Origin: Oscillospiraceae bacterium
GTDB taxonomy: Bacteria; Bacillota; Clostridia; Oscillospirales; Ruminococcaceae
NCBI GenBank assembly: GCA_003531585.1
Contig: DQFX01000070.1
Coordinates: 27,918 to 91,917, forward strand
DNA length: 64,000 nt
Reading direction: 5' to 3'
The position numbers were made by a program, and so were the translations under genes. Shown here one piece after another: positions 17,404-26,122 of the stretch. Positions within the stretch are counted from its first letter, which is position 1; every line of letters starts with the position of its first letter. The notes below the pieces were generated by a model, which saw nothing but the letters and a program-made list of their open reading frames with translations, was not told where the DNA came from and did no database searches.

Positions 17404-17628
17404 GTTTCAGTTCCTTTATATTTTCTGCGTTAAGATAATAATTTCAGCTTGTTGAAAAAGTGTTCTTTGCCCGCGTAGTGGGCATTTGAAATCCATTTTT
17501 TGACCCAGCTTTGCCGGGTCAAAAAATACCTCTATCCGCGCAAGTGTGCGGGTTGGCGGCAAAGCCGCCAAGACGTGCGCGCGTCGCGGATGCGCTGCGG
17601 AAAAGTCCAAATGGGATTTTTCTGACGG
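17404..17628 (-). other. Structured leader / foldback element before miaB
   Basis: The spacer between miaB and its candidate promoter is full of perfect hairpins. They are GCCC/GGGC (17469-17483), an 11-bp TTTTTTGACCC/GGGTCAAAAAA stem (17496-17526), CCGCGC/GTGCGG (17536-17551) and TTGGCGGC/GCCGCCAA (17553-17571). A further pair, AAATCCATTT at 17489-17498 and AAATGGGATTT at 17609-17619, can close the set into a multibranched fold. It could be a regulatory leader or an inserted dispersed repeat; sequence alone does not decide. Confidence 0.6.
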
Positions 17629-17635
17629 TCTTAAT

Positions 17636-17664
17636 ATTTTATCACGTATGCTTCAAAAAATCAA
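17636..17664 (-). promoter_or_regulatory. Promoter of the miaB-mutS-mutL-miaA operon
   Basis: On the minus strand TTGATT (17659-17664), a 17-base spacer and TAAAAT (17636-17641), with TGA just upstream forming an extended -10. It lies directly after the comFC stop, and the transcript would start near 17629 and carry the folded leader. Confidence 0.65.
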
Positions 17665-17665
17665 G

Positions 17666-18331
17666 TCATTTCGGCTTGGGAGTTCTTGCAAACACCGCGG
17701 CTGAGACCGACTCTGCTCCCGCTTTCCGGAGCTTTTCAGCTATGCAGCTCAGCGTCGCCCCGGTGGTGCAGACGTCGTCGATGAGCAGTATTTTCCTGCC
17801 GACTGCGCCCTCCGGGTTGGAAACTGCGTATGAGCGGCGGGCGTTCTCCCAGCGTTCCGCAGCGCTCAGCCGCTTCTGCTCGGATTTGTTCCCGACGACT
17901 TGGAGCAGGTCGAGGTAGGGTTTGCGGCATATTTCAGCGCACAGCTTCGCTATCATCCGGCTTTGCGCGTACCCAAGCTCGGCACGGCGCGCTCTGCCCG
18001 TCGGGACCGCCGTTATCACGTCTGCGGTCTCTATCAGTTCCCGGGCATTCTCGGCGATAAGCACCGCGAATGCGTCGATCGGGTAGCGGTACCAGCCGTC
18101 CTTCATGCGGAGAACCGCGCTCCTCGCCCTGCCGGTATAACTGCACACCGCCGAGAATCCGTCCAGCCCCTCGGGAATATCTCCGTGGGAATCAACGAAT
18201 TTCAGGCGGTCATAACATCCGGCGCACCAGAACTCGGTAACTCCGATGATCCTGTCGCAGAACGGACAGCGGTTCGGAAGAAAGAACGCCGCCGCGCGCC
18301 TGCGCAGCTCCCAGGCTCTGAGCCGCTTCAT
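17666..18331 (-). CDS. comFC: ComFC-type phosphoribosyltransferase-like protein
   Basis: 221 residues. An N-terminal zinc finger (CPFC...CAGC, about 22-41) precedes a type I phosphoribosyltransferase fold with the PRPP motif ILLIDDVCTTGATL (about 180-193). ComF proteins are needed for uptake of transforming DNA in competent bacteria, but they also occur in species not known to be competent. The gene overlaps the end of recD2 by 4 bases, so both may serve DNA processing. No other competence genes are in the window. Confidence 0.88.
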   Translation of the reverse strand: MKRLRAWELRRRAAAFFLPNRCPFCDRIIGVTEFWCAGCYDRLKFVDSHGDIPEGLDGFSAVCSYTGRARSAVLRMKDGWYRYPIDAFAVLIAENARELIETADVITAVPTGRARRAELGYAQSRMIAKLCAEICRKPYLDLLQVVGNKSEQKRLSAAERWENARRSYAVSNPEGAVGRKILLIDDVCTTGATLSCIAEKLRKAGAESVSAAVFARTPKPK

Positions 18332-20529
18332 ACGAACATATCCTCAAGCATGGGCTTCAGGCAGGAGTACCTCATCATTCTGCGGTCGTTCTCCACCATG
18401 CTCTGAACCTTGCGGACGGTCCCTATCAGTATCAGAGTGCTTTTCGCACGTGTGACCGCCGTGTACAGCAGATTGCGGTAGGTCAGCTTATCCATGCCGT
18501 TCGGAAGCGGGATTATCACCGCCGGATACTCGCTGCCCTGGCTCTTATGTATCGTCACCGCATAGGCGTGCTCTATCTTCTTCATCATCTCCGCGTCGTA
18601 GGTTGCCTTGCGCCCGTCGAAATCTATCTCCAGGCGGTTGTTGACCTTGTCCGCTGTGCGTATCAGCCCGATATCCCCGTTGAAGATACCGTGGGAAAGC
18701 TCCGCGCCCTTGCGCCACTCGACGTCGTAGTCGTTGCGGGTCTGCATTATCTTGTCGCCGTTGCGGAACAGAGTGTTTCCGAATTTCACCTCGGAACGCC
18801 CCTTTGCCGGAGGATTCAGGGCAAGCTGAAGCTCCTTGTTGATGTTCTGCGTGCCAACCACGCCTATCCTCGACGGACACAGAACCTGTATATCCTCCAG
18901 CGGCGAATAGCCGTAGCTTGCCGGGAGCCTGCGCTTGCACAGGTCGACTACCAGGCGCAGCGTGTCCTCCTCGGAGGCAGACTCCATAAAGAAGAAATCG
19001 CTGCGGCGGTCGTTCAGGATCGGCATTTCGCCGTCCACTATGCGGTGCGCATTCGTGACTATAAGACTCTGCGCCGCCTGGCGGAATATCTCCTTTAATT
19101 CCACCGCCGGAACCCTTCCGCTGGAAATAAGGTCGCGCAGGATATTTCCAGCGCCAACCGACGGGAGCTGGTTGCTGTCACCGACCATGATGAGGCGCGT
19201 CCTCGGGCGTATTGCCTTCAGCAGCGAATCCATCAGCAGCGTGTCAACCATCGACATCTCGTCGATTATCAGCACGTCGCAGGTCAGCGGGTTGTCCTCA
19301 CGGCGCTTGAACGCGTGGGACTTGGAACTGAAATCCACCTCCAGCAGGCGGTGGATCGTCTGCGCCGGAGCGCCGGTGAGATCCGCCATGCGCTTCGCAG
19401 CGCGCCCCGTCGGAGCCGCCAGCTTCATTTTCAGCCCGCGCTTCCTGCACAGTGAAATCACTGCGTTGAGCGTGGTGGTCTTACCGGTGCCGGGGCCTCC
19501 GGTAAGTATGAACACATGATTGTTCATGCAGCCGTTTATCGCTTCCCGCTGGAGCGCCTCGTACCTTATTCCCTGCTCCAGCTCCACGCCGGCTATCTCC
19601 TGCGAGAAATCCACCTCGCCGCCGTCGCTGCGCTTTATCATCTCGGCGAGCTTCTCGGCTATGCTGCACTCCGCGCGGTAGTATTCCGTCAAGAATACAT
19701 ACTTGTCGTCGTACTTGTCGCAGCGGGTTATATCTCCGCGCTCCTCCGCCATCATCAGACCGTTCCAGAACTGCTTTTCGTTTACCTGAAGCTCATAGGT
19801 CACGCGGTCGGAGAGGTCGTTCTCCGTTATGCAGGTGTGCCCGTTGTTGGCGTTCTCGCGCAGGCACCAGAGTATCCCGGCTAATATGCGCTCCTCGCTG
19901 TCCATCGGGAAATCCATGTCCCGCGCCACCCGGTCGGCTTCCCGGAACGGCAGTTCGATCCCCATGCCGCACAGGCACCATGGGTTATCCTCCACCGCCT
20001 GGACGGTGTTCAGCTCGTACTTCTTCCACGCAAGAGCCACGACGGACGGAGAAAGTCCGTACCGCGCAAAATATGTGACCGCCTTGCGAAGTCCTGCGAT
20101 CCTCCGGAAGTCCTCGCCTATCTTCTTCGCGCTTTCGGGGCTTATTCCCTTTATCGAGGAAAGCTGTCCAGGGTCGTTTTCGATCATCTCAAGCGTCCTG
20201 CTTCCGAACGCGGTTACTATGCGCTTTGCCATCGCCGGACCTATCCCGGCGATAACGCCGGAGCCTAAAAACTTCCGCACGGCGCTCTCGGTGTTCGGAA
20301 GGCTCCGCTCGCAGACCTCCGCCTTGAACTGCCTGCCGTATTTCGGCGAGTTGATGTACTCCCCGAGCAGGGTGAGGCTCTCGCCCTCCCGGACATCGCC
20401 GAGATTGCCCACGACGGTCACGAGTTCGCCGCCGCAGTCGAGGTCAACGACGATGTAGCCGTTGTCCTCGTTATAGAATACCACGTCCTCTACCGTTCCG
20501 GTGAGAGTTACTGCCGATTCCCTATCCAA
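18328..20529 (-). CDS. recD2: ATP-dependent RecD2-like DNA helicase
   Basis: About 733 residues, SF1B 5'-3' helicase of the RecD2/YrrC type found without RecBC partners. An N-terminal OB-like part (LTGTVEDVVFYNEDNGYIVV) is followed by helix-hairpin-helix repeats (FLGSGVIAGIGPAMAKRI; ISPESAKKIG). The helicase core has Walker A GGPGTGKTTT, DEMSMVDT, GDSNQLPSVGAGN and the SH3-containing HAYAVTIHKSQGSEYPAVI segment. The start is uncertain: TTG at 20527-20529 (13 bases after GGAG, 7 bases past the preceding stop) is preferred to a TTG at 20584-20586 that would overlap the upstream gene by 50 bases. Confidence 0.93.
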   Translation of the reverse strand: MDRESAVTLTGTVEDVVFYNEDNGYIVVDLDCGGELVTVVGNLGDVREGESLTLLGEYINSPKYGRQFKAEVCERSLPNTESAVRKFLGSGVIAGIGPAMAKRIVTAFGSRTLEMIENDPGQLSSIKGISPESAKKIGEDFRRIAGLRKAVTYFARYGLSPSVVALAWKKYELNTVQAVEDNPWCLCGMGIELPFREADRVARDMDFPMDSEERILAGILWCLRENANNGHTCITENDLSDRVTYELQVNEKQFWNGLMMAEERGDITRCDKYDDKYVFLTEYYRAECSIAEKLAEMIKRSDGGEVDFSQEIAGVELEQGIRYEALQREAINGCMNNHVFILTGGPGTGKTTTLNAVISLCRKRGLKMKLAAPTGRAAKRMADLTGAPAQTIHRLLEVDFSSKSHAFKRREDNPLTCDVLIIDEMSMVDTLLMDSLLKAIRPRTRLIMVGDSNQLPSVGAGNILRDLISSGRVPAVELKEIFRQAAQSLIVTNAHRIVDGEMPILNDRRSDFFFMESASEEDTLRLVVDLCKRRLPASYGYSPLEDIQVLCPSRIGVVGTQNINKELQLALNPPAKGRSEVKFGNTLFRNGDKIMQTRNDYDVEWRKGAELSHGIFNGDIGLIRTADKVNNRLEIDFDGRKATYDAEMMKKIEHAYAVTIHKSQGSEYPAVIIPLPNGMDKLTYRNLLYTAVTRAKSTLILIGTVRKVQSMVENDRRMMRYSCLKPMLEDMFV

Positions 20530-20536
20530 AATCTGA

Positions 20537-20818
20537 TCACCGCTCCGTTGTGTTGTAAAAGCTGACGTTGCCGTACTTTTCGGCAAGCCGCACTGCGTCC
20601 TCGTCCCATTCGTTCCCCGCTGAAAGTATTACCACCCGCCGGACGTGCGGGTCCCTTCTCACCGACGCGACAAATCCGTCGAGGTCCTCGCCGCTGCGCA
20701 CGAATACGTCATGCTTCACGGAGCATCTGGTGAGCACCGCCCAGGCGATGAGCTTCACCAGCACGGTAAGCCCGAAAATCAGCAGGAACATTATCGAAAA
20801 AACATACAGGAACTCCAT
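20537..20818 (-). CDS. Small membrane protein of unknown function
   Basis: 93 residues, family not recognised. One strongly hydrophobic N-terminal helix (about 3-30, EFLYVFSIMFLLIFGLTVLV) is followed by a soluble cytosolic-looking segment of about 60 residues with alternating beta-alpha character (KHDVFVRSGEDLDGF, VRRVVILSAGNEWDEDAV). The ATG at 20816-20818 is preferred over a GTG two codons upstream because AGGAGG is 8 bases before it. It sits between prmA and recD2 and is probably co-transcribed with both. Confidence 0.75.
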   Translation of the reverse strand: MEFLYVFSIMFLLIFGLTVLVKLIAWAVLTRCSVKHDVFVRSGEDLDGFVASVRRDPHVRRVVILSAGNEWDEDAVRLAEKYGNVSFYNTTER

Positions 20819-20863
20819 ATACACCGCCTCCTGCGGCAGTATATGCAGCCCGCCTGCGTTCTG

Positions 20864-21832
20864 TTATCTGTGGAGGATTATGCAGTTCCAGCCCTCTTCG
20901 CTGCGGCTGTCCGCGATAACAAATCCGTTTTCGGTCAGGGCTGCGTTCACTTCGTCAAGGCGCTCGTCGATTATTCCGGAAACTATGAGGGTCGCGTCTG
21001 GCTTCATGAATCCTGCGAACAGCGGGCTCATGCCGATTATGACGTCTGCAACGATGTTCGCACACACTACGTCGTAGCCGGTGCCGAGCTTACTCCGCAG
21101 CTCCGCGTCGTCGATGATGTTGCCGCAGTACGCGGTGTAGTGCTCATGGGTGAAATTGTTCTTTTCAACGTTCTCGGAAGCGGTCTTTACCGCGTTCTCG
21201 AAAATGTCGCACATCGTGACCTTCTCAGCGCCGAAAAGCAGCGAAGCGATGGACAGAATGCCGCTTCCGCAGCCGAGGTCGAGGACCTTTGCACCGGGCT
21301 TCACGATATCCTCGAGCGCTTCCATCACGAGCTTTGTGGTGTGGTGCTGACCTGTTCCGAACGTGGACGCCGGGTCTATCTCAAGGATACGGTCGCCGTC
21401 GGCGGGGGTGATGTCCTCCCAGGAGGGCTTAACTACCAGGGTCTTTCCTACGCGGAACGGCTTGTAGTATTTCTTCCAGTTGTTAGCCCAGTCCTCTTCC
21501 TTTACGTTTGCAAGCTCCATGCGGAGTTTGCCGTAATAGCCGTCGGAATTGTTCTGCTTCCAGCTCTCGATGAGGGAGCGTATCGCCGCGAGGGTCTCGG
21601 CGCCCTGCGCGTTGTCGTGGACGTACAGCGTGATGTGCGGCTCTACCTTGCTCAGACCCATCAGCTCGTCGTCTACATAGTCCCAGTTCGCGTTTTTGTC
21701 CGCCAGGAAGCTCTCAAAATCCGCACTGTCGCTGATTATAAAGCCAGTTATGCCGTAGTCGGTCAGCGCTCCGGTGATCCCGTCTATCGCCTGGGACGCG
21801 GCGTAGATGTCAGCCTGTATAAAGTTATCCAT
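20864..21832 (-). CDS. prmA: Ribosomal protein L11 methyltransferase
   Basis: 322 residues. The N-terminal L11-binding domain is followed by a class I SAM methyltransferase with KVLDLGCGSGILSIASLLFG as motif I, DPASTFGTGQHHTT just upstream (a PrmA signature) and VVCANIVADVI as the motif IV region. PrmA trimethylates ribosomal protein L11. The ATG at 21830-21832 is chosen over an upstream in-frame ATG because it has AGGAG at 8 bases and begins a typical N-terminus (MDNFIQADIY). A consensus promoter lies 47 bases upstream. Confidence 0.95.
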   Translation of the reverse strand: MDNFIQADIYAASQAIDGITGALTDYGITGFIISDSADFESFLADKNANWDYVDDELMGLSKVEPHITLYVHDNAQGAETLAAIRSLIESWKQNNSDGYYGKLRMELANVKEEDWANNWKKYYKPFRVGKTLVVKPSWEDITPADGDRILEIDPASTFGTGQHHTTKLVMEALEDIVKPGAKVLDLGCGSGILSIASLLFGAEKVTMCDIFENAVKTASENVEKNNFTHEHYTAYCGNIIDDAELRSKLGTGYDVVCANIVADVIIGMSPLFAGFMKPDATLIVSGIIDERLDEVNAALTENGFVIADSRSEEGWNCIILHR

Positions 21833-21878
21833 ATCTGTTCTCCTGTCAAATTCATATGCACATAATAGTACATGATAC

Positions 21879-21907
21879 ATTATACACTATTTCCCCCGAT
21901 AAATCAA
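21879..21907 (-). promoter_or_regulatory. Promoter of prmA operon
   Basis: On the minus strand TTGATT (21902-21907), 17 bases, then a perfect TATAAT (21879-21884). It is divergent from the dapL promoter, whose -35 is 32 bases away. Confidence 0.8.
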
Positions 21908-21938
21908 GTGGGAATTTTACCGCCCGGACAAAAAGCCG

Positions 21939-21967
21939 TTGACAAACAGCCCGAAATATAGTAAAAT
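21939..21967 (+). promoter_or_regulatory. Promoter of dapL
   Basis: TTGACA (21939-21944), 17-base spacer, TAAAAT (21962-21967). The predicted start near 21974 gives a leader of about 235 bases, most of which is the foldback element at 22009-22181. Confidence 0.8.
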
Positions 21968-22008
21968 ATAGTTTGAACTAATTCCGCTGCGTTACGGAAT
22001 TAAACTAA

Positions 22009-22181
22009 GGCAATACCGCACAAAGATTGTGCGTGTATTGCGCAGTCAGATTTTTCGTCAGATTGTACAATGAGGACGACGCAAGGCTGACGCCTTGCTA
22101 GGACGAATTGTGCAAGATGACGGAAAATATGCAAGCAAGACACGTGCAAAATCCTATAAATGGTCTTTGTGCGGTGTTGCC
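22009..22181. mobile_element. MITE-like foldback element with 17-bp inverted ends
   Basis: A 173-bp element. The ends GGCAATACCGCACAAAG (22009-22025) and CTTTGTGCGGTGTTGCC (22165-22181) are inverted repeats matching at 16 of 17 positions. They are flanked by the direct repeat CTAA (22005-22008 and 22182-22185), a likely 4-bp target duplication. The interior is also an imperfect palindrome, centred on GCAAGGC-TGAC-GCCTTGC near 22082-22099. There is no transposase; the short open frames inside have no family resemblance. It lies between the dapL promoter and start codon. Confidence 0.75.
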
Positions 22182-22208
22182 CTAACAGAACAGAAAGGAA
22201 CCAAACAT

Positions 22209-23414
22209 ATGGCAAAGCTGAACGAAAACTTTTTCAACCTGAAAAAGAACTATCTCTTCATTGATATCGGCAAGCGCGTAAAGGCGTACACCGCAGCTCA
22301 CCCCGAGGCAAAGCTCATCAGAATGGGTATCGGCGACGTTACGCAGCCGCTGGCTCCCGTTGTTGTGGACGCTATGGTCAAGGCTTCAAAGGAAATGGGC
22401 GTCAAGGAGACCTTCCGCGGCTACGAGGACAGCGGCGCAGGCTACGACTTCCTGCGCGAGGCTGTTTCCAACTATTACAAGAGCTTCGGCGCTGACGTTG
22501 ACCCCGCCGTTATCCACATCAGCGACGGCGCAAAGAGCGACTGCGGCAACATCATCGACATCTTCGGCGAGGGTAACACCGTTGTAGTCACCGACCCGGC
22601 TTACCCGGTTTACGTAGACAGCAACATCATGAGCGGCAACACCGTAGTTTACGCAAACTCCACCGAGGAGAACGGATTCGCTGCAATGCCCCCAAAGGAC
22701 GTCAAGGCTGACCTTATCTACCTCTGCTCCCCGAACAACCCCACAGGCTCCGTTTACACCAAGGCGCAGCTCAGGGAATGGGTGGACTACGCGCTCGCAA
22801 ACAACGCAGTCATCATCTTCGACGCGGCTTACGAAGCGTTCATCACAGAAGCAGACCTTCCGAGAAGCATTTACCTCGTTGAGGGCGCTAAGAAGTGCGC
22901 AATCGAGATCTGCTCCCTCTCCAAGACCGCAGGCTTCACCGGAACACGCTGCGGCTACACTATCGTTCCCGACGAGCTTATCCAGAAGGACAGCAAGGGC
23001 AGCGACGTAAAGATCGCCGACCTGTGGAACAGACGTCAGGGAAGCAAGTTCAACGGCGTATCCTACCCTGTTCAGCGCGCGGCTGAGGCAGTGTTCACCC
23101 CCGAGGGTCAGAAGCAGACCAAGGCTACCATCGCGTACTACCAGGAGAACGCACGCATTATCGCAAAGACCTGCGACGAACTGGGAATCAAGTACACCGG
23201 CGGCATCAACTCCCCGTACATCTGGCTCAAGAGCCCGAACGGCATGGGAAGCTGGGAGTTCTTCGACTACCTGCTCAACGAGATCCAGGTCGTAGGCACC
23301 CCAGGCGCAGGCTTCGGCGCTAACGGCGACGGCTGGTTCAGACTGACCGCGTTCAGCACCCACGAACTCACCGCAGAAGCCATGGAGAGATTCAAGACCC
23401 TGTTCAAGAAGTAA
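22209..23414 (+). CDS. dapL: LL-diaminopimelate aminotransferase
   Basis: 401 residues, fold-type I PLP aminotransferase that makes LL-diaminopimelate directly from tetrahydrodipicolinate, serving lysine and peptidoglycan synthesis. The N-terminus MAKLNENFFNLKKNYLF is characteristic of DapL. Further motifs are RMGIGDVTQPLAP, SPNNPTGSVYTKAQL, DAAYEAFI, the PLP-lysine segment SLSKTAGFTGTRCGY and a C-terminal WFRLTAFST. The open frame extends 38 codons upstream into the foldback element, but the ATG at 22209 follows AAAGGA and matches the family start. It is the only plus-strand gene here and is closed by a terminator. Confidence 0.95.
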   Translation: MAKLNENFFNLKKNYLFIDIGKRVKAYTAAHPEAKLIRMGIGDVTQPLAPVVVDAMVKASKEMGVKETFRGYEDSGAGYDFLREAVSNYYKSFGADVDPAVIHISDGAKSDCGNIIDIFGEGNTVVVTDPAYPVYVDSNIMSGNTVVYANSTEENGFAAMPPKDVKADLIYLCSPNNPTGSVYTKAQLREWVDYALANNAVIIFDAAYEAFITEADLPRSIYLVEGAKKCAIEICSLSKTAGFTGTRCGYTIVPDELIQKDSKGSDVKIADLWNRRQGSKFNGVSYPVQRAAEAVFTPEGQKQTKATIAYYQENARIIAKTCDELGIKYTGGINSPYIWLKSPNGMGSWEFFDYLLNEIQVVGTPGAGFGANGDGWFRLTAFSTHELTAEAMERFKTLFKK

Positions 23415-23440
23415 TTCTGATTTTCTTTCCGAAATAGCAA

Positions 23441-23470
23441 AAGGAGCTGTAATTTTACAGCTCCTTTTTT
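23441..23470. terminator. Bidirectional terminator between dapL and LuxR-type gene
   Basis: AAGGAGCTGTAA/TTACAGCTCCTT stem (23441-23466) with T6 on the plus side and AAAA on the left, so it can end dapL transcripts and the convergent regulator transcript. Confidence 0.85.
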
Positions 23471-23495
23471 ATTCTGCGATATGGCGCGGCATAGG

Positions 23496-26057
23496 TCACT
23501 TTATAGTCGGAATTTTTCCTATAAGACCGCGCCGGTTCTTTACCCCAAGCGCTGCGAAGGTGCGTTTCAGGCTGCTTTTCACAGCGTCTTCGGATACGCT
23601 GAACAGCCTGCAAATATCCTTGTTCTCCACTCCGGAAGCCGCCATCACCGCATATTTGAACGCCGTTGCCGACAGCCCCAGCTCCTGCCGCAGACCCTCC
23701 GCAGAATCAAGCAGGCTTTTCAGCGGTGCCAGATAGTGCTCCGCGAAGTTATCACGCTGAACGCTTGCGGCGTAGGTTATCTCGTAGGTGCGGACAGTCT
23801 CCACGCCTCGGCGGAACTCCGCTCCGAGCCGCTGCGCCTGGTGGATTATAACGGAATACTTCTCCGGGAGCATCTGCTCTATCTGCCCGAATAGCTCCGG
23901 AAACGCCGCGCAGAACTCCCCAAGCGCTGACGGTATCCGGTTCTCCATTGCGATATCCAGCGCCCTCGTCAGCGCCATTGAAGCACGCTCGAAGCTTCCC
24001 AGCGAAAGCGAAGCCTGCGCCGTGCAAAGCCGCAGCGCAATGCTTACCGCCTCGTTTTCGGCGCTGTCGGCGGCATTAAAGAACTGCTCGGTGTGTCCGG
24101 AAAGCAGGTCGTATTTTCCGCTTCGGAGAAAATACATTGCCTTTACCAGCGCAAAATACGGCGCGGTATACCGATTGCAGAGCATGTCGGTATCCTCGCT
24201 GCATATTGCGTACCACATGTCATCGAAACCGCCGCCGCGAAGCCCTCTGAGAAGCCCCAGGCACAGCTTGGCGCACTCGCCCTCCTCGGCGTTGGCGTGC
24301 GCGTGTTCCGTGTCGTGGATATCCGTGAGTATTTCGTAAAATTCCTCGTAATCCCCGAGATACAGGCAGCATTTCGCCGCAGAATAGAGCGCGGCAAGCC
24401 GTATTGCTCCCTGCTCCCTGACTGAGCAGAAAGTAGCCGCAGCGGAAAGCAGCTCAAGTCCGCCGGTAAGGTCGCCCTGGTAGTACTTCATCTCGCCGGT
24501 GAAGATCATCTGCGCATACTTGCCGTGGTTCAGCATTTCGGTGTACATGTGCTGATACCGTGTGAACTGCGCGTTCTCGGTCTGCATGGAATGCCCCCGC
24601 CGATGTATCAGGCAGAACACCGACGGCGCGTACATCGTCCACGGGAACTTCGGCGCTTCGTACTCCCGGCGGATCTTGAAAAGGTCGTAGGCGCGCTTGA
24701 TGTTCGCGCCCATTTTATCAAGGGAATACAGGTCCTCGTTGGATTTCAGCGCGTACGCGTAGCTTATCAGGCGCCGCTTTTCCGCCGCGCTGTGGTCCTC
24801 CGAATCTTCTACCCAGCTTATTATTTCGTCGAATTTCCCGAGCAGCATGGGTCTCAGCGGAGAATGCATGAGCAGCGCGTTCATACGCAGTATCCTCGGA
24901 ATAGCCGCCTTGCAGGATAGCGGACATTCCGTCACGAAACGCTGAAGCAGCTTTGAGGACCTCATCAGCATAAAATATGATACCCTGACCCGGGTGCGGA
25001 CGTCTGCGGCAAGCTGATACTCCCCTGCAAGAAAGTACTCCAGGAATGACGAGAAGCTTTCTCCGATGCGATTATAATGCCGCGCAAAGCATACGCGCAT
25101 GTCGTGCTGGACATTCTCCGGGAACTCGAAAAACACTCTGTATGCGGCGTGAATCATCGTCGGGTGGATCTTCACCGTGCTTGTGCGGCGGTCGATGTCT
25201 ACAAGCGGGATCATCTGCCGTAGCCGCTCAAGCTCACGTATTATCCCTGCGCGGGTAAAAAGCTCCGCGCCGAAGAACTCGGTGACGGCGCTGAACGCCC
25301 GCAGGTCGCTCAGGAATTCTTCGGGAAGCTCCGGAAACGCCGCCGCTGCGGTCAGCGCGCCGTGAAGGCTCACCGGCCCCGGCTGGAGCACCGCACGTAT
25401 CAGCCGCCCCTCCGCAGTGAGGTTCTGGAAATTCTCGCCGCGCTGCGCCAGCATAAGGCAAAGCCGCGTCCCGAGGAAGGAGCCGCGGCAGGCGCTGTAC
25501 GCCTCCCTTGCATTGAAGCTTATGCCGCAGCGCCCGGCGTACTCCATCACCTCGGATATGTTCATGCTAAGGCTGTCGCGCTCGATGAGCGTGAATCCCA
25601 TTTCATGCGCAAGACCCCGGTAAGCAGGCTTCATCGCGCTGGAAACGAACACGAACCGCGCGCAGCTGCAGTCCCGGAGCAGCTTTGCCGTGCGGTAGTT
25701 TCCCAGCGCTGTGCGAGCCGCGCAGTCGCAGTCAACGATTATCAGAAGCGGTTTCTTCGGACGCGCCGCCGCGAACTCCTGCGAAACCGCCATGAACTCG
25801 CGCTCAGAAAGCGGTTCCGCAAACTCCTGCCCAGTGACTATGGCGCATATCTGCGCGAAGCACTCGCCGGTATTCCTTGCACCAGTGATAGTCCGCAGCG
25901 ATATTCCAGCCGGGCGGGTGCGCGAGGTGAACTCCCGCACCAGGGTGGATTTTCCGCAGCCATCGGGGGCGCTGACGACCGTCACGCGGCTTGTATAGAT
26001 CCCGCGGAGCATTCCGCTCACGCGTTTCGGAATGTATATTCTGCTGGTATCCGGCAT
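23496..26057 (-). CDS. MalT-like STAND ATPase / LuxR-type transcription regulator
   Basis: 853 residues. An N-terminal ATPase with P-loop SAPDGCGKSTLV (about 29-40) and LLIIVDCD (Walker B region) is followed by a winged-helix-like part and a long helical, TPR-like sensor region (about 400-760). The C-terminal LuxR-type helix-turn-helix (about 790-845) reads ENKDICRLFSVSEDAVKSSL and FAALGVKNRR. The usual LTxRE start of the HTH is degenerate (GLSATAFKYAVMA). The order is that of MalT, an inducer-activated regulator. It lies downstream of an alpha-galactosidase and may regulate it; the inducer is unknown. The start follows GAGGGGGGG. Confidence 0.85.
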   Translation of the reverse strand: MPDTSRIYIPKRVSGMLRGIYTSRVTVVSAPDGCGKSTLVREFTSRTRPAGISLRTITGARNTGECFAQICAIVTGQEFAEPLSEREFMAVSQEFAAARPKKPLLIIVDCDCAARTALGNYRTAKLLRDCSCARFVFVSSAMKPAYRGLAHEMGFTLIERDSLSMNISEVMEYAGRCGISFNAREAYSACRGSFLGTRLCLMLAQRGENFQNLTAEGRLIRAVLQPGPVSLHGALTAAAAFPELPEEFLSDLRAFSAVTEFFGAELFTRAGIIRELERLRQMIPLVDIDRRTSTVKIHPTMIHAAYRVFFEFPENVQHDMRVCFARHYNRIGESFSSFLEYFLAGEYQLAADVRTRVRVSYFMLMRSSKLLQRFVTECPLSCKAAIPRILRMNALLMHSPLRPMLLGKFDEIISWVEDSEDHSAAEKRRLISYAYALKSNEDLYSLDKMGANIKRAYDLFKIRREYEAPKFPWTMYAPSVFCLIHRRGHSMQTENAQFTRYQHMYTEMLNHGKYAQMIFTGEMKYYQGDLTGGLELLSAAATFCSVREQGAIRLAALYSAAKCCLYLGDYEEFYEILTDIHDTEHAHANAEEGECAKLCLGLLRGLRGGGFDDMWYAICSEDTDMLCNRYTAPYFALVKAMYFLRSGKYDLLSGHTEQFFNAADSAENEAVSIALRLCTAQASLSLGSFERASMALTRALDIAMENRIPSALGEFCAAFPELFGQIEQMLPEKYSVIIHQAQRLGAEFRRGVETVRTYEITYAASVQRDNFAEHYLAPLKSLLDSAEGLRQELGLSATAFKYAVMAASGVENKDICRLFSVSEDAVKSSLKRTFAALGVKNRRGLIGKIPTIK

Positions 26058-26080
26058 GCTGTTCCCCCCCTCTTAGTTTT

Positions 26081-26109
26081 AAAAAACAGAGCGGAATTGC
26101 TCCGCTCTG
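26081..26109 (-). terminator. Terminator after the alpha-galactosidase gene
   Basis: On the minus strand CAGAGCGGA/TCCGCTCTG (9-bp stem, 5-base loop) followed by T6 (26081-26086). It lies between the galactosidase stop and the regulator start, so the regulator may depend on read-through or a promoter within the upstream gene. Confidence 0.85.
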
Positions 26110-26122
26110 CTCTATTCTACGT

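Noticed and set aside
17496..17526. TTTTTTGACCC...GGGTCAAAAAA as a terminator
   Set aside because: The T-run is on the 5' arm and A-run on the 3' arm on both strands, so no U-tract follows the stem.
17416..17610. 64-codon open frame within the hairpin cluster before miaB
   Set aside because: Its translation just follows the inverted repeats; no ribosome binding site or family signal.
22000..22215. 71-codon minus-strand open frame over the dapL leader
   Set aside because: It coincides with the palindromic MITE-like element and has no coding hallmarks.
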